The notes below the pieces were generated by a model. It was not told the origin of the DNA and searched no databases. It saw only the letters and a list, made by a program, of their open reading frames with translations. Positions 1 to 12,000 of a stretch of 64,000 bases of DNA are shown piece after piece (positions within the stretch are counted from its first letter, which is position 1; every line of letters starts with the position of its first letter). Source of the stretch: Tetrahymena elliotti 4EA (Eukaryota; Ciliophora; Oligohymenophorea; Hymenostomatida; Tetrahymenidae); NCBI GenBank assembly GCA_000231825.2, contig JH720314.1, forward strand, positions 1 to 64,000, given 5' to 3'. The position numbers and the translations under genes are program-made.

Positions 1-169
1 AATTTATAATTTTAATTAAATTTCTTGATGAGGATATATAAAAAATAGAAAAATTTAAATAATTTGAAGTGATCGGAATTAAATAGTAAAATCAATATTT
101 TAACTAAAAAATTTAAATAAATTAAATAAAATAATTGATAACAAATAAAATTACTCAAAAAAATTTGAA

Positions 170-1423
170 ATGTCAAAAAATTATAGAATTTCAACTAATT
201 AAGTTTAAGTTAAGCACGATTTACAAAAGAAGATTATTAAACATCTAGTACCTCTTCCCGATTAAAGAACATTCTTAATATATTCAAGCTAAGAATAAAA
301 TGAGGACGATACATACATTATTTGCAATTTGGTTAATGGCCAAATTAGCAAAGGTCCTTTATTTTTAAAAGTAGAAAAAATAGAAAATATTAATGATGAT
401 TTGATTGTATTTGTAGATCCAAAAAAGCAAAAACTGTAAGTTTTTAGTATAAATAAGGAGGATTATATCAAATTTAATGATGTTTCCATTCCCTCTCTAT
501 TAGCACTCCCTTAAAATCAAAGAACTCAAGAGTAAATAGGAGACGCAATTACTGATCTTAATATAATTCGTTTTTCTGAATCAAAATCAATAGTAACAAT
601 AGAGAAAAAGTAATCAGCAAATCAAAATTATGTCGATTTCATTATGCACGCATATTGCTTTGATGAGAATTTCTTAGAATCTTAAGGTGGAGATAGTAAG
701 GTAGCTTAATATAGCTTTAACTAGTAAAATCTTTAAAAAGTTTATGCATAATTAAATAACATAGATACAGTAGTTATATCGCCCTAATAATTATAGGAAG
801 GGACACAGTCTAAGTTTTTAATGTGGAATTTCAAAGAAAAAGTAGCATAAAAGCAATTATAGCATGTATAACTTAACTCAACTCTGGAAGGTACAATTAT
901 AAATATAACACCATGGTAAAAAGTAAGCGAAATTGCATTTTGGTTGAATGGTAAGCCTGGAAAGCCTTAGATAATAGTATATGATTACATTTAAAAAATT
1001 GACTATGATTATACTTTAAAGGTGTATTCAAATATTCTCATGTTTGTGAATATTTATGAAGTTAACTTTGAAAAAGAAAGAATTATACTCAATATTATAC
1101 CCGACACTTAGAATTCATGTATTGATATTATAAATCCTGTTAAAAATAGAATTACTTATTCTTAAGATATTGATCACACATAAGACACAATATCATTCTC
1201 ATCAGATTGTCGTTATTTTATCACAAATGAAAATAATTATGATGTAATGGGTGAAGATTGCAGTGATTCAAGTGAGAGTCTATTAACAATTCATTCGGTT
1301 ATTGGAATAAAAACATCTCTCATGAACTTTTTGCTCATGAAAAAAATAGTTAGCATGTATGGCGAGGAAGCTTCCAAAGCCATAATAGATATGCTTACTG
1401 ATGAAGAAAGTGAACAAAAATGA
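170..1423 (+). CDS. Unrecognised 417-aa protein, single exon
   Basis: An uninterrupted reading frame of 418 codons in ciliate code runs from ATG 170 to TGA 1421; many TAA/TAG codons are read as Gln. The start is the first in-frame ATG and begins MSKNYRISTNQVQVKHDLQ. I see no signal peptide and no transmembrane segment. Composition is mixed and ordinary for a soluble protein, with an acidic C-terminus ending in MLTDEESEQK. A middle stretch around residues 240-330 alternates beta-like hydrophobic segments (for example LKVYSNILMFVNIYEV). I recognise no domain. It converges on the TRM1 gene. The spacer downstream carries a degenerate copy of its own 3' end at about 2093-2135, which suggests local duplication of the tail of this gene. 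Confidence 0.75.
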
Positions 1424-2394
1424 AAAATAATCGATTTCACTATGAATATTATATATATAATTACTTCTAATAAATAAAATATTTTTTAAATTACTTTAGC
1501 TAATTGTGTTTTGTAGATTATTTTTAAAATAAGATAATAAATTTTATTAATTAATTGCTTCATTAATGAAGATAAATACTACTGACACTATTTATAAACA
1601 TTTTTAATTGCTTAAAGAATTATCATTTGGTTTTGCAAATAATTAAAACATATCAATCAATTTGTTTTGTTTCTCTTTTTGAACTCATTTCTAAAATCTT
1701 ATATTTTAATGATGATTTAATTACCTAAAGACTGAATTCTGATAAACAAAAAAAAATTAAATTAAATTAAATTAATAGATCTAGAGAATTCTATTATTTT
1801 TTATTTTATTGAAAGTTAATTTGGTTATTTTTATTTTTAAGTCATTTTAAATATTATATTATCATCTATTCATTATTTAAATATTCATGATTTTACACAC
1901 ATCCTAAAACTTACTATGTTTTTTATTTATAGATTAATGATATTTTTCTAGAATAAATAAAAAAATTCAATCAATCTGCTTTATTTTTCTTTTTTAATTA
2001 TGATCTTCAATAATTATCTTCATATTCTTCTTGAGCTATTTACTGGAAAAGATTAGTTTATATAAGTATGAATATTTATAACACAATACATAATAGATAT
2101 GCATAATGCTGAAGAGAGTGAACAAAAATAAAAATAATTAGTTAAGTCAGATTTATTTTTTAGATGATTGAAGTGTTAAATTTTACAGCAATAATGAATT
2201 AATTAACTATTTATAATATAGATAGAATACATAATAACACTTATTATAAGGTTTATTTATTTATAGATTAAATATTATTTTAGAATAAATTAAAAGTTTT
2301 TAGAATCAATCAGTTTTGTTTTTCTTTTTTAATTCATCACCATTGTCCTTATCTTCTTATTCTATTTCTTCTGTTTATCCATCTTCAACTAAAA
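1424..2394. repeat. AT-rich spacer with three degenerate tandem units and a decayed copy of the preceding gene's 3' end
   Basis: No gene is seen here. Three related segments lie at about 1645-1700, 1955-2030 and 2290-2370. Each contains a variant of TCAATCA(A/G)T(T/C)TG(C/T)TTT followed by a T-rich tract and TTAATT(A/C)AT or similar. Copies 2 and 3 are also alike upstream (TTTATTTATAGATTAA followed by TAGAATAAAT). Spacing is about 310 and 335 nt. At about 2093-2135 a stretch resembles positions 1383-1430, the last codons and stop region of the preceding gene, including the run AGTGAACAAAAAT. This looks like old tandem duplication of a 3' end. Part of the interval is also 3' UTR of the two convergent genes. 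Confidence 0.5.
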
Positions 2395-4569
2395 GTCTAG
2401 TTTAATTTATATTTCTTTATTTTTCTGAAAAGAGATTGATAAATTTAAAATTACTTTTAGGCAGGTCTCTTTCCTGGTCCCCAGTTTTTCTCAGGATTAG
2501 GAAGCCATCTAGGTAACTTATTCTCAATATTGATATCTAAGTCAAAGTTAGGCTTGCATCTAATTGTAAATTTATTTATAATACATTCAATTTATATAGA
2601 ATATTTACATGCTTTCTTTAGAAACAATGGCATAGTTGGGACTTCCCTTATCAAAGGCTCTGAAGAATTCTTCATCACTAGGCTGCAGTGTTCTTTTCTA
2701 TTTAAAAATAAAAGAGTTATTACTTATTGTAAACATTAAAAGCAAATAAAAAAATACCCAATTTCTAATAACATCGAAAACTACTTCAGATGGAGCATTA
2801 GTTTTGTATATAGCAGGATTTAAATAGGTTTATTCAATAGAATAGTCCAAACTTTGTATGGCTGAAAAGATTTTCTTTTTACTGGGAACTGTTGTTTTCA
2901 TCATCTTAGACAAGTGTTCAAAATTGAAGCCTAAAGGGATATGATCAACTCCAGCCTTTTGCTCCTATATAATGAGAAAAAATAATAAATAAATTCTCTG
3001 TTTTTTTAAATCTTACAAGCTAAATAGAATGTAACATTCCTTCAATTTTCTTCTTTGTGGCCAAAGGTAAATCGAAAGAGTCAGATTTTAAGTAGTCAAC
3101 AGTCTTTTAGATAAAGTCTTAATCATTCAATTTATCTGTCCAAATAGGACCATCTTTGTTTTAATAATAAATACTGTTAATAAGATTTACAATATAATAT
3201 AATTACTGATTGTAAAACTATCACCACACTAATTGCAAATATGGCTAGGAAGATTCAATCTTTGTGGGACATGTTTTTGAGCATTGCTTTGCTTAGCCTT
3301 AGATTATTTACCAAATGTTTGGAAGTACTAATTCTAGCAAGTATCACAATGAAAGACATTACCAGTACGTATTAAGGATCTTCCACATTCAAGCTTACCA
3401 GGTTTAATAATAAGAAAAACTCTAACATAAAACTCACTCATATAGCAAAGTAAAGGAGTTATAAATTTGCCATATCTATTAGCAATGCTATTTGCTGTAT
3501 ACAAAATAATTCTAACTGCATTCTATATTTTATTTATATTATTAATTATAACATTCTTTTATTTATTTAACATTTTACTTCTTCGTAAGCAGAAATTTTA
3601 GCTCTTGATGATCCATATAAATAGTAGCACTTTTAAGTGTCAGGTCCACAGAGGATTCTAGAATCAGTAGAAGTAATACATATAAGAGTTTCTCCAACAG
3701 CTCCTTAAATAGCACAATCAAGAAAAGGAGCACAAGTACCATAAGGATCTAAATCAATGACATCAAAACGAGCATTTCTGTCTCCAGATGTGCTCTTGAA
3801 TTTTTATTCATACATAAGCTAAACTGCATCCTTTAAAGTCACTTAAATAAAAATTTTAAAAGATTAATGTTTATCTCCCTTTTAAAATAAATGAAAAATT
3901 ATATCATACTTTCAATTTTGCTAAGATCTAAATTATTCAAAACAAAATTATCCATCATAAGTTTATGAGCAGCTTCAGAGATATCGTTAGCATAAACTTT
4001 TTTGATATCTTTGAGTTCTTTGCTAAATCTAATAGCTCTTAATCCACTTGCAGAAAGAGCATCTAGAATAGTTATTCCGTCAAACTTTTCCTTTCCTAAA
4101 TAAAAAATAAATATTTTACAACACTCAAACATAGAAATGTATTTAATGATTTTAATAGTTAATTACTAGTTTATTTTAAATGTTCCTTGAACATGTGAAT
4201 GACTAAAACAGTTAAGTCTCTATTAAATACCTAATAAATAAATTTTATAATAAAGCTTTATGATGCAAACAAAAAAGTTAAAAAAATCAGTAAAAACAAA
4301 CAAGATAAACAATCAAATATGAAAATAAATAATGCAATGTTTCTATCATTTACTTAAACAGGATTGTAGAATACTTCTGATAAAAATTTTTGGCCATCTT
4401 CAGATTTTTCGATATAAGATTTTTAGATCTTAGCATAACCTTCCTAAATAAAGGTTTAATCCGCTGATTGAACAGGAATATCCTATTAAATGTTTTACTT
4501 AGCCTCTTCTTAAACTACTTATTAAGAAGGTTCAATTTGCATTTGGTTTGAAGCTTCTTCGCTATTCAT
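2395..4569 (-). CDS. TRM1: tRNA (guanine-26 N2,N2)-dimethyltransferase, TRM1 type
   Basis: TRM1 enzymes transfer two methyl groups from S-adenosylmethionine to G26 of tRNA, in the nucleus and/or mitochondrion. The product starts MNSEEASNQMQIEP (ATG at 4569) and shows the family landmarks in order: FYNPVQ-VFNRDLTVLVI near residues 68-85, SAM motif I LDALSASGLRAIRF, the catalytic-site motif FDVIDLDPYGTCAPFLD, a zinc-binding pair CDTC...CNQC, GPIWTDK, and the C-terminal LPRWLPNPEKNWGPG. Exons in order: 4569-4354, 4230-4167, 4095-3910, 3841 onward, then about four more. Phases at the first three introns are consistent. After WGPGKRP the frame runs about 25 more codons to TGA 2395, so the C-terminus is slightly long for the family. 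It converges with the upstream gene. Confidence 0.93.
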
Positions 4570-5541
4570 TTTTTTAAAATGTTTTGTAAAATTGAAAATA
4601 AAAGTTCTCCTTTTTGCTTGTAAATTAGTTTGATTATGAAGTACTGTTTATTTATTTTTGTTTAATTAGTTTCCAATTATGCTAAAGATTTTTTTTAACA
4701 TTCTGATATTTAAATAAAATTAATATCTAATAATTCTTTTTATTTTTGAGATTATAAAAAGTAGCTGCTTTAATTGATCGATCTTTTTGTATCTATACGA
4801 TATTTAGGACATCAATAACCCTAAAATGCAGATTAATATCAATCATTAATTAAATTTTAATTTCTATTTTATCTTTAATCCTGTCTAAATAGTCTATGTT
4901 ATGTTTAATAGATGCTATAATTTTCCAAAATTTTCAAGAAAAACAATAATAACTCAAAACCTATTAAAAATTATTTAAACAATATACTACTCTTTCAAAC
5001 TCATATTTTTGATGTTTTATTGGTTAAAATGAATTTTTAAATAAATTAAGTTTTTAGAGTTAATCTTATAAGAAGAAATTACCATTATCTACATAATGGT
5101 TACTTGCTAAAAATTAATCAAACAAATAAATTTGTATTGCTAAATTTTTTAACATGTTTATGAAAAGTTAGACTAATCTCCTTAAATATAAAATTCATAT
5201 TATTAGAAATTTTTTCTTTTATTTTTTTTATGATGCTCAGAAATATTACAAAAAATTGTATGATTTTTTATTCGTTAATAGTATAAAAACTAACTGTTTA
5301 TCTAAAATAAAATCTACCAAATACTCTATTTCAGTTATTAATTAATAAAAATTTATTTGAAATTTCCTTTAACTTTTAGTTTGAATTGTATCTAGTTTAT
5401 TAACATAATTTAAAGAATAAGATCTAAATATTTTGTTGTAAAATTATTATTAAATTTTATTTGACCAAAAACATTACACAACAAGAATCAACTTCTTGAT
5501 ATAAAAATAGCTTTTTAATTAAAATGCAAAATATTTTTGAA
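4570..5541. other. AT-rich spacer, no gene seen
   Basis: This stretch holds the presumed promoter of the TRM1 gene on its left and the 3' flank of the next minus-strand gene on its right. I see only short homopolymer-rich open frames and no recognisable motif, RNA gene or repeat. Confidence 0.6.
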
Positions 5542-6526
5542 TCATTTTCCTTTTTTTCCCTTTTTCTTATCATCTTTTTTAACTATTAAAGGCTCATCAA
5601 TAGCACCTTCATCTTCTTCAACTGATCTCACACAAAAACCTTCAATCTCAAGCACTTAAACTTACTCTTCTTCATCTATTTTTAGAGTTATAAATGAAAT
5701 AAAATAAGATTTTTTATAACAAACAATAAAAGCTAAATACTTTATTGAGCAGGTAAATAATAGCCAACTACATAAGTATTTTTATCAGTCAAAAATGTAT
5801 TTGCAACGGTATCTGCTTTTGTCTTAACAAATTTTCTTTCTCCTTATTTATCGAATAACTCGACAATTATATTTTCATTTTTTTCAATATCTATTTTTAA
5901 AAGATCATAATGAATGATTTTGAAGACCATAAGTTATAAGTTATAAGAATGAATAATAAATAATTTAAATATTTAAGAAATAATTAATTATTTACCTGCT
6001 ATTTTTTACTTGGCAGCTTTTAATTTTTCAAGTTTTTCATCATACTTTACAATACTTTCTTTTGACTTTTCAATATCTTTACTCAAATCAAATTTTTCAG
6101 CTTCTAAGGGATTGGAGGGAACTACATCTTTTCCCTTTTTACCTGGCTTAGGAGCTTCTTTTTTAGGTTCCTGATTAAAATTAAATATTAAGAATGGTAA
6201 AGGATATTAATTTAAACCAAAACAAGAATTATTTAATTTACTTGCTTAGCAGCTTTCTTTTTATCACCTCCAGTTTATGTTTCTGATGCTAATTTATCTT
6301 CTTCTTCTTTTAAAAGCTTGTCTAATTCTTAAATTCTTGCTTCATGTCTACTAATCTTTTTAGTTAATGCAGTTTTTTCTTTATTGTGCTAATCTTCTTT
6401 TGCTTTTAAATTAGCGTTTATTTCCTTTAGTGATGTCTACCATATAGCATCTATCAATGTAGCAGTAAGGCAATCTATACAAAATATTTTGCTTTGCTTG
6501 TATCCAAAAAGAACTAATATGAGCAT
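5542..6526 (-). CDS. Small coiled-coil protein with Lys/Gly-rich tail, function unknown
   Basis: Four exons fit in phase (6526-6242, 6170-5996, 5890-5741, 5675-5542) and give 247 residues. The first part is a charged helix likely to form a coiled coil (from about KEINANLKAKEDQHNK to LLKEEEDKLASE). It is followed by a basic linker (KKEAPKPGKKGKD), a second helical stretch, then a compact beta-like segment (ENIIVELFDKQGERKF, TYVVGYYLPAQ). The C-terminus is acidic, then strongly basic, ending KKDDKKKGKKGK. I recognise no family. Such a layout is common among ciliary and microtubule-associated small proteins, but that is only an analogy. The start ATG 6526 is uncertain: residues 1-30 are hydrophobic and Cys-rich, unlike the rest, so translation may start elsewhere. 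Confidence 0.65.
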
Positions 6527-6836
6527 TGAGTAAACTCCTACTAAACTATTAACTATTATTGTATTTTTCAAAAATTATTTATGATTAATTTCACAAAAGT
6601 AAAAATAATAATCAAATTTTTTTTTGAATAAAGTTACTTAAATCAAATAAAAAAGATACATATCAAAACATAAATAGGAATATTGAATATGTTGTATATC
6701 AAAAATATTCTTTTTTCTGTTTTAAAAGCCTTAAATAACAATAAACAGTTGATTAAAAATTAAATAGAATTTAGGCAAAATTTATTATTTAAAAAATAAA
6801 TTAATATATAATTTAACATATTATTAGAATAATTTT
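6527..6836. other. Short AT-rich spacer
   Basis: A 310-nt gap between two minus-strand genes. It must hold the promoter of the coiled-coil gene and the 3' UTR of the membrane-protein gene. No feature is seen. Confidence 0.55.
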
Positions 6837-7711
6837 TCATGGACCAAATAAGTCACAAAAGATAAGTTTGAAGATAGATTTGTCAGTATCTAAAGGTTCA
6901 TAAATATAAGCCTATTCATGCATGCATTTCTTGAAGCATGGACAAATGAAATGGAAGAATAACCAGCATATTCCAGTAGCATAATTTAATATTTTTGATT
7001 CGTCATACATTTTTCCTACTTAACCTTTTAATGAATAAAAATATAATATGATTAATTAAGAAAAGCCATTTAAAAAAAGTAGAAAATATGTTGATATTAT
7101 TGGATTGCTTTTTATTTTTTTAAAAAGAATTTTATTTCTTTCAATGTATTCAAAATCATATTAAAATATTATTTCAATTATATTTGGGTTGTATATAATT
7201 TTTGTTTATAATTTGTAATATCAAACCATAAGCCTACTAATAGTCATTTACCTTCTGGATAATCCAAAGAATAGTGTACAGCATTTGTGCAATCTGAAGT
7301 ACCAAATATAAAAATAAATTGAATAATAATAACTAAAGCCACAACCCAATGTAAAAAGTTTATCATTAATTTTAAATTTCTAACATAAAGCCCACAGGTA
7401 CCCAAGCAGCAACCTAATTTTCTGAATCTATCTGGATCCATAGCTTCAAATTTTCTAATGCACAATAATCCCATTAAACAAAGAAAGATAATTATGGAAT
7501 ATAAAATAGTGATTACTACTGGAATTACTGCTAATTAAATACTACTTTTTTAAGTCGTTGTTTTACTTTGCCCACCTTCTGTCGTAGGATCAGTTATTGT
7601 TTAAACTTAACATTTATCAGAAGAATATGTACTATAAAAAATAGCATTATAAATAGCTATGGCAAGAAAAAATAAGCACATAACGAGATAGTAAGTCAAA
7701 ACAGATGCCAT
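6837..7711 (-). CDS. Four-transmembrane protein, function unknown
   Basis: Two exons (7711-7252 and 7024-6837, intron 227 nt) give 215 residues in a consistent phase. Visible membrane segments: residues about 5-25 (YYLVMCLFFLAIAIYNAIFY), about 62-88 (LAVIPVVITILYSIIIFLCL), about 120-142 (INFLHWVVALVIIIQFIFIF), and a final hydrophobic stretch GICWLFFHFICPCF. The loop between the first two is Thr/Ser/Gln-rich. The region after the second helix is basic and Cys-rich (FRKLGCCLGTCGLY), a possible palmitoylation site. The C-terminus ends CDLFGP. I do not recognise the family; it is probably a ciliate-specific four-helix membrane protein. It is divergently arranged with the large PAS membrane protein 1.3 kb away. 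Confidence 0.75.
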
Positions 7712-9015
7712 TTCTAATTTTAATGGTTAATTCTTTTATATATTTGTAAATATCTATTAAAAATCTTATGGTGTTATAGCTAAAACTTTACTTAAATTGC
7801 TTAAAAACTTAAAAATATCCAAAATTTGGTAATATTTTATGTATTTTTTAAATTGTAATAATTGTTTATCAATAAGGATTTCTAAAATTAATTTTTAGGA
7901 AAATTGTAAAAACGAAAAAATTTTGAGTTTTAAAAAAAAAGATTATTTACATTTGTTAATGTAAAATACTTATTAATTTCTACATCTTAAATCATAATAA
8001 ACACTTTACATTAAGCCATAACAATTCATACAATGAAATAATGAGATCTTTTTTATTGAACTCAAAAATAAGGTTTTAGAGAACCAAAGATTTGTATAAA
8101 ATTGTCCTTAATTTTTTTAATTTATGTGTTTGAATAGAATATTTGAAGAATTCAATTACAACTCAATAAAAAAGAAAAATTTTTCTATTAAGAATTAAAT
8201 AAATACAAATTTTAAAATTTAATGCATATATACAATTAAATGAAATATAAAGAAATGCTTAATATTAACTCATAGAAATTCAAACAAATAAGCTTGATAT
8301 CAAGAAATAATTTTGATAGAAAACTGATAAAAGATTTGTTAGAAAAAAACATTTTTTTTACACAGAAAGAATTTGTTTTTTTAGTAATATTTGCTTTAAA
8401 AGTGAAATATCAATAAAAATTTAATTATTAAGAATTTTGTTATTTATTGAAATTTAAATATTTATCAATCTAAAAAATTATTAAGTTAGAACTAATACTA
8501 GAATCTTACAGTTTATGATGTAATAATTATCATAACTAGGATCAAAATTTAGACACTTATTTGAAAGTATCCAATCAAAGAGAATTTCTTAAAATAAGAG
8601 CTTAAATTTTCAAAATCTCTACACTTATTTATAATTATTAAAAGAATTAATATTTGTTTTTTATTTTTAAGTCATTTTTTTTTCTTTTATTATGTTTAAC
8701 ATTATAGAAATAATTTTTGTTTCTTTTTTTTAAGATAATATATTGAATTTACTAAATATAGAGTCAAATAACTTAAAACAAATAATTTTCATAAGTTAAA
8801 GTAAAAAATACACTATCCAAAATCATAATATTTATCAAAAATTTATAAAATACTACGAGTAAAATTTTGGTATCAGGACTATCGTTTGGAATTAATATTT
8901 AATATTACTAATCAATAATTTGATATAATTTAATTATTCCAACTAATTCAAAAATTAAAAAGACGCAAATAAATAGTGCGATTAGATTTATTTTAGCAAT
9001 AGCACGGTTTTGTAA
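7712..9015. other. Divergent intergenic region, AT-rich
   Basis: 1.3 kb between two divergently transcribed genes, so it should contain both promoters. It is almost only A and T with poly-A/T tracts. I see no conserved element, RNA gene or convincing open frame. Confidence 0.6.
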
Positions 9016-12000
9016 ATGAGCTCACTAGCGAAACAAAAATCAACTAAGAGTTTTACAAAATCGAAAACTAAGAATCTTAAAAATTCAAAGAATATTGATA
9101 ATCAGGTTTCAAAATAATCATTAAAGTAGGAACTTTAAGAAAAGGAGTAGCATTTGAAACATGCATTGGCAAACTTCATTAACTAAGATCATGGTATTAT
9201 AAATAAATAAATTTAATTTTAAAGCAATTTTGCAATAAATTAAGCAAGGCTGATATATTATTCCCGAAAATCTTGAAATTTTTGATTGGTTAATAATACT
9301 ATTTTTAAAGCAAACTAAAACAATTTCTACTTGTTTAAAAGCAAAAGGCCTTAGTTTTTATATTTAATATTTACATCATTTGTCAAGTAATATTATTGAA
9401 AGATAAGAATAATTAAAATTAATTGGCTATTAGTTGTTATTAAGCAAAATAGATAATAATTGTCTTTGATACGATAATATCAATTAAGAAAATAACTAAT
9501 ACTCAATATTTACTAATTAAATATTAACGAATAATTCAAAATTTAATTTTATATCTGTTTTTTACCAAATTCTACTAATCATAAATTTAAATTTAAAATA
9601 TTTTGCTGGCCTTTTCTGATAATTTTATCAATTTTGAACCAAGTGAAGAATGAACATTAATATATTAATCTGATTTAGACAGTTAAAAAATGGTATTTAT
9701 TTTTAAAATTAAGCCGCATAAAGAGAATTGCCTTTCAAATTTAAAAAAGTGACCAATCAAGATTTAGTTAATCTAAATTAAAATTTTAAATACACCACCA
9801 CACATGATACTAGCACATATTGTTAAAAGAATAACAAGTTTGTTTTTTTAAATTTTACCTGATAAATATTATGGGAAATATACATCATTTTAGAGAGATA
9901 AAAATTGCTAAAAAGATGATGATTTTATTTGCAAGATTGAAATAAAATAAGAAAATAAAGACCACTAATTAATATTTTACATCTTGATTGGCATTAACAT
10001 TTAGTTTAATCTCTAAAGCTAATTTGTACAATAAATTAAAGTTTTTCTTTAAATTAATAGGAGTTTGTTTTTTTAACTAATCAATTGATTAATTAATTTA
10101 CTAAATCTACCTTTCACAGTTTAATCAAAAGCAAATTATTTATTTTCATCTTTGAATTTATAGAAGAAGAAAGGCTTAAGATATAGAAGTAATTAGATTA
10201 GGAAAGAGAGCACAAAGAAGAAGAAAAACAAACAAGATATATTTTGAAGAACGTTAAATTGGTTTAAACAAAAAACTACACTACTGCTCTTTCTCTTTCA
10301 GCAGTAGAAAAATTCGACTTAACATAAAAGCTTGCAAATTTATGGAATTTTATAAGCTATTGTGAAAGAGAAGTAACTAGGCCTAAAATAATTAACATAA
10401 TTTTTATTTGTGTGTATTTCTTTTAGCTCTTTAGTATAAGCGTTAGCTCTATTTCACCTACAGTTAATGAGGTTTCATTGAACACTATTTACTATATAGC
10501 TAGATCTTCAAGAGTTTTGCCATTATTAGCTACTCTCAATTATGCAGATATAGTTGGCCTTATAGTTATTATAGTTATTTGTATAATAGATTTTGTATTT
10601 TTTTACTGCGCTTGGGATCTATCAAGCAGTTCCACTAAGGAAGAAGAGAATAATTTTAAGTTGAAAAAAGGAAAAGCACAGTTTGTTTTATATTATTTGC
10701 AACTATATAGATGGTTTTTTATCGTTCCTAAAATTGATATTGCTTTAGGTGGCTTATTTTGTGGGGTCCTCAATAATAGCAGTAATAAGGCTGATGCAGA
10801 TAGATGTAATGATATGCTATCTTTCGAAACCTACAAAGAAGTGATTGCCTTTTTTAGTTTTGTATAGATATTTTCAATAGGAGTATCTACTTATTTATTC
10901 GTTATTGTATATAATACTGCTAGTTTTATGCCTGCTAATCCTATCAAATCTCGTTATTCAAACAAAAAATTCATAGAAATCTTTTTAGTGTTTATTTTTA
11001 TACTATTCAGTTATCCTTAAGTGATTCCTTAAAAGGAGCTGCTCCTTACTATGTAGCACCTAATAGGGTTTTACTATTAGCTAGAATATTTTATTTAGTT
11101 TCCTCTTCTTACAAGAGAATTTACTACAATCTATGCAAATATCATTAATATTTATGCTTTTGCTTGTGTTTTGCAAACGATACGTTATTCTGTTAGTGGT
11201 TTTGTAGATAAAAACTTTCTAATATATCTTACAATAGTGAGCACTTTTTTGATTGCCCTACAGTAAAGTTATATGACCTCTTAACTAAATCGTATAAGGG
11301 CATTTGATTTAAGAGATTAACTTAAATATCCTAATCTGGCTTGCTTGTATTTTGAAGAACTTTTATTTTTATCTAAAAATTCTTTAAGAGAAAAAAGAAT
11401 GTATCTAATAGTTTTAGGAATGCTTGAATTTCATCAATAAAAATGCAGGGACAATAAGTGTCCTTGCTAAATAGTAGAAAAATTTGAAGATTATGGGTTT
11501 GACATACCGCTTAATGAAGCAAAGCTTCTAAATACCCCAATTGGCTTGTATTTGTATAACCTTTCAAAAGACCATAGCTGTATATTTTTTAATCATTATT
11601 TCCTTACTTATTTTTTTATCCTACATTATTTAAAATTTGGATTAAAAGTTAAAAAAATTATCAAAAAATTAATACATGCGTTAAATTTATTTTCTATTAA
11701 TTAGAATTCGTGACTTGGGTTATGAAATTCGTTGATTATCACTTAAGAGATCTTATTAACTAATTAGAAAAAACACATATAGAAAACAATCAGGTAAGAT
11801 ATCGTTCATTCATATTTATTTAATTTCTTACTTTGAATTTAATTTTTAATCTTTTTGTTTCATTTATTTGAATATTTATTTTGTTTGCTATTTATTTATT
11901 CTTTTAACTGAAATAAACTACAAATTTATTTAGATTTATTAAGATGTCTCAATGAGATTTTGGTTTTTTTGCATCAGAACGCAGAAAAATGTTATAAAGG

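Noticed and set aside
2530..2739. 69-codon plus-strand frame
   Set aside because: It lies antisense to the last exons of TRM1, whose motifs are unambiguous.
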